From positions 1-6,237 of the forward strand of contig JAZUNG010000064.1 of NCBI GenBank assembly GCA_045604025.1: a DNA stretch of 6,237 nt, written 5' to 3'. Below are positions 4,183 through 6,237 of this stretch, in pieces (the first letter of the stretch is position 1; every line of letters starts with the position of its first letter). The DNA comes from RGIG5612 sp045604025 (lineage in GTDB: Bacteria; Bacillota; Clostridia; Lachnospirales; Lachnospiraceae). A program made the translations under genes and the position numbers. The notes under the pieces were generated by a model. The model worked only from the letters and a program-made list of their open reading frames with translations, searched no databases and was not told the origin of the DNA.

Positions 4183-5982
4183 ATGAGTGTATTCAACATA
4201 ATATCTCTTTTGGGCGGCCTGGCCATGTTCCTGTATGGAATGAGGCTCATGGGCAACAGCCTGAAGGAAGGTTCATCCGGCACACTTAAGGTGGCGATGG
4301 AGAAGGTAACCAACAACCCCGTCAAGGCATTCCTGCTTGGCGTTCTTATTACTGCGGTTATCCAGTCATCGACAGCTACTATCGTTATCACATCAGGTCT
4401 GGTTGCGGCGGGTATCATATCCCTGCACCAGTCACTGGGTATAGTTGTCGGAGCAAATGTTGGAACCACGGTCACGGGTCAGATCATCCGACTGCTGGAT
4501 GTCAGTGATTCTGCATCCACTGTTCTGAGATTTTTCCAGCCGTCGACACTGGCTCCCATAGCCCTGGTAGCAGGCATGGTCCTGATCATGGGCTTCGAAA
4601 AGGTTAAGAAAGCCAATAATATTGGCAGCATCTGTATCGGATTCGGTATACTGTTTTCAGGTCTTCTGAATATGACTGGCGCAGTCAGCGTCCTGTCGGA
4701 AAACGGTGTGCTGGATTCGATTTTTGCAAGTATAGGCGACCGGATGTGGCTGGGCTATGTGGTAGGTGCCGGAGTGGCGTTCATCCTGCAGAGTTCTTCT
4801 GCGACTATCGGTATATTGCAGGCATTTTCAATGGGTACAATGATCCCATTCAAGGCGGTTTACATTATGCTGGTCGGTATATACCTGGGTGACTGTGTAA
4901 CGACCGCGATCGTCTGCTCAATAGGTGCCAAAGCCAATCAGAAGAGAGTAGGTCTGTGCAATGTCCTGTATAATCTTGGAAAAACAGTGCTTGTTCTCGT
5001 TGTTGTCAACATACTTCATCTGACGGGAGTTTTGAATAGCCTCTGGGAAATGTCCATGACGCCTGGATCTATCGCAGATACAAATACTATTTTTAATATT
5101 GCATGTGCCCTTGCACTGCTTCCATTCATGGTAATGTTTGAAAAACTGGGAAGAAAACTCATACATGATGACAAGACCAGAGCCAGTCAGTATGAAGAAA
5201 AACTGCAGGCACTCAATCCGGTATTCTTCAAGACACCTGCGCTGGCATTCAATTCCTGCTATGCAGTCCTGAGGACCATGCTGGAACTGTCGATCAGAAG
5301 CATAAGGGAAGGTATTGCCAGTCTCAGAACTTTTGACCAAGCCAGGATCAATGACCTGCTCGAGAGGGAAGACGATATAGATATGCTGACTGATAATGTA
5401 GGCAGTTATCTGGTACAGCTTTCTCCGTATATCGTAGAGAACGGCCATATACGGATCCTGAACCAGTACAACAGACTGGTAAATGAGTTTGAGCGTCTGG
5501 GAGACCACGGAGTAAACCTGGCAGAGGTAGCTATCCAGCTGAATGAATCGAAGATCAGTTTTACGGAGAGTGCTCTGGATGAGATAGATGTAGCCATGTC
5601 GCTTCTGGAACAGATAATGGCATATACGACCCAGGCATTTGAAAAAAGAGATGTTGAGGCTGCAAGGCATATTGAGCCGCTTGAGGATGTTATGGATGAC
5701 GTCATAAACACCATGCATGACAATCATCTGGCCAGACTCAGAGCCGGAGACTGCACCATCAATGGTGGCATGGCATTTCTGGATGTTCTGACCAATATGG
5801 AAAGAATATCTGATCTGTGCTCCAATGTCGGTATCTCAGTCATAGCCCGTGTACAGCCGGAACTGGCAGCACTGGCACATAATTATGTAACATCACTTCA
5901 TGAAGGACATAATGATACATTCGAGGCCGAATATCAGGAGGCTCACAATACATACTTTGCGAAACTGGCAGCTATCAGATAG
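4183..5982 (+). CDS. Na/Pi-cotransporter family protein with C-terminal PhoU-like domain
   Basis: A predicted inner-membrane sodium-dependent phosphate cotransporter (NptA/PNaS type, Na_Pi_cotrans repeats) of 599 residues. The membrane half (about 1-320) has two inverted repeats with the signature Gln-Ser-Ser motifs QSSTAT (61-66) and QSSSAT (203-208), each with a matching GANVGTTVTG (90-99) or GIYLGDCVTTAI (232-243) segment. Hydrophobic stretches lie near 5-24, 47-80, 122-138, 149-170, 187-212, 223-246, 263-283 and 303-319. The C-terminal half (about 340-599) is soluble, helical and PhoU-like, with ERLGDHGVNLAE (437-448) and ERISDLCSNVG (540-550), the acidic metal-binding type of motif found in PhoU. 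The family moves phosphate with Na+; direction and substrate here are not proven. The start at 4183 matches the family's N-terminus, but no Shine-Dalgarno sequence is visible. The gene is 19 nt after trxA and may depend on coupling to it. Confidence 0.93.
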   Translation: MSVFNIISLLGGLAMFLYGMRLMGNSLKEGSSGTLKVAMEKVTNNPVKAFLLGVLITAVIQSSTATIVITSGLVAAGIISLHQSLGIVVGANVGTTVTGQIIRLLDVSDSASTVLRFFQPSTLAPIALVAGMVLIMGFEKVKKANNIGSICIGFGILFSGLLNMTGAVSVLSENGVLDSIFASIGDRMWLGYVVGAGVAFILQSSSATIGILQAFSMGTMIPFKAVYIMLVGIYLGDCVTTAIVCSIGAKANQKRVGLCNVLYNLGKTVLVLVVVNILHLTGVLNSLWEMSMTPGSIADTNTIFNIACALALLPFMVMFEKLGRKLIHDDKTRASQYEEKLQALNPVFFKTPALAFNSCYAVLRTMLELSIRSIREGIASLRTFDQARINDLLEREDDIDMLTDNVGSYLVQLSPYIVENGHIRILNQYNRLVNEFERLGDHGVNLAEVAIQLNESKISFTESALDEIDVAMSLLEQIMAYTTQAFEKRDVEAARHIEPLEDVMDDVINTMHDNHLARLRAGDCTINGGMAFLDVLTNMERISDLCSNVGISVIARVQPELAALAHNYVTSLHEGHNDTFEAEYQEAHNTYFAKLAAIR

Positions 5983-5993
5983 ATCAACTTTAT

Positions 5994-6017
5994 CTGAATA
6001 ACAATTGTTACTATCAG
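5994..6017 (+). promoter_or_regulatory. Palindrome upstream of glpK, possible operator
   Basis: TAACAATTGTTA (5999-6010) is a perfect 12-bp palindrome, flanked by the outer arms CTGA (5994-5997) and TCAG (6014-6017) at unequal spacing. It sits in the 51-bp gap between the transporter gene and glpK, directly before the glpK Shine-Dalgarno sequence. It could bind a dimeric regulator of glycerol use or form a weak hairpin; there is no T tract. It does not match a catabolite-control cre site. The regulator is unknown. Confidence 0.35.
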
Positions 6018-6022
6018 GGGAG
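6016..6022 (+). promoter_or_regulatory. glpK: Ribosome binding site of glpK
   Basis: AGGGGAG lies 11 nt before the ATG at 6034, slightly longer than the ideal spacing. The nearer ATG at 6023 is out of frame with the glycerol kinase. Confidence 0.65.
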
Positions 6023-6033
6023 ATGAGACGATC

Positions 6034-6201
6034 ATGAGCGAGCAGTATATCATGGCACTGGACGCCGGGACGACCAGTAACAGATGCATTATTTTCGACA
6101 GATCCGGCAGCATAGTCAGCATGGCTCAGAAGGAGTTCACGCAGATTTATCCGCATCCGGGATGGGTGGAGCATGATGCAGAAGAGATATGGTCAACCCA
6201 G
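6034..6201 (+). CDS. glpK: Glycerol kinase, 5' fragment (cut by adapter at contig end)
   Basis: Glycerol kinase makes sn-glycerol 3-phosphate from glycerol and ATP in the cytoplasm. Only the first 56 of about 500 residues are present. They match the FGGY-family N-terminus: the phosphate-binding strand-loop LDAGTTSNRCIIFD (9-22), then QKEFTQIYPHPGWVEHDAEEIWSTQ (32-56, broken here only by position), which aligns with the E. coli [23 protein letters not shown] region. The reading frame continues for eight more codons to a TAG at 6223-6225, but those codons (KSEAKRS and stop) are adapter DNA, so the gene is incomplete rather than a natural pseudogene. It follows the transporter gene by 51 bp. Identification of the fragment is secure; intactness in the organism is expected but not shown. 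Confidence 0.93.
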
Positions 6202-6237
6202 AAGTCGGAGGCCAAGCGGTCTTAGGAAGACAATGAC
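6202..6237 (+). other. Untrimmed MGI/BGISEQ sequencing adapter plus barcode start (not genomic)
   Basis: Bases 6202-6233 match, as I recall it, the full 32-nt MGI/BGISEQ (DNBSEQ) read-1 adapter, beginning AAGTCGGAGGCC and ending GGAAGACAA. The last four bases, TGAC, fall where the sample barcode follows in that adapter design. The protein similarity to glycerol kinase stops exactly at 6201, and from 6202 the translation resembles nothing in that family. This is a library artefact at a contig end and should be trimmed. It also shows the data came from a DNBSEQ-type library. Confidence 0.93.

Noticed and set aside
4918..5727. A 269-codon minus-strand open frame
   Set aside because: It is antisense to the PhoU-like half of the transporter, with no ribosome binding site seen and no family resemblance.

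Overview
This window (about 48-50% G+C by eye) reads as a housekeeping stretch of a Gram-positive Clostridia chromosome, most likely Lachnospiraceae-like. That placement is inferred from protein style (aspartokinase, the DAGTTSNR glycerol kinase start, the Na/Pi-cotransporter with a PhoU tail) and from AGGAG-type ribosome binding sites; no rRNA or other marker is present. I see no mobile element, CRISPR array, tRNA or rRNA. No gene-free stretch exceeds 240 bases.

Layout. The left third is on the minus strand: an aspartate kinase that runs off the left edge (missing only its last few residues), preceded by pgeF, a YfiH/laccase-domain enzyme. A 238-bp divergent region (2196-2433) separates pgeF from the plus-strand genes hflX, trxA, a Na/phosphate cotransporter with a C-terminal PhoU-like domain, and the first 56 codons of glpK.

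The most certain unusual result is at the right end. From position 6202 the DNA is not genomic. It matches, as I recall it, the 32-nt MGI/BGISEQ (DNBSEQ) library adapter, followed by 4 bases that would be the start of a sample barcode. glpK therefore appears to end at a stop codon that belongs to the adapter, and the contig end is untrimmed.

The best biological lead is the roughly 123-nt leader of hflX. Its predicted transcript starts with one strand of an 8-bp helix whose other strand lies just before the Shine-Dalgarno sequence, and it contains a GAAA-capped hairpin. It also holds a 21-codon reading frame whose TGA overlaps the hflX ATG. HflX rescues or splits stalled ribosomes, so a translation-sensing leader is plausible, but this is inference. 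Other leads are a perfect 7-bp stem-loop at the predicted 5' end of the trxA mRNA, a possible leaderless pgeF transcript, a transporter gene with no visible Shine-Dalgarno sequence, and a 12-bp palindrome before glpK.

The genes do not form one pathway. They cover amino-acid biosynthesis, cell-wall or purine housekeeping, ribosome rescue, redox control, phosphate transport and glycerol use.
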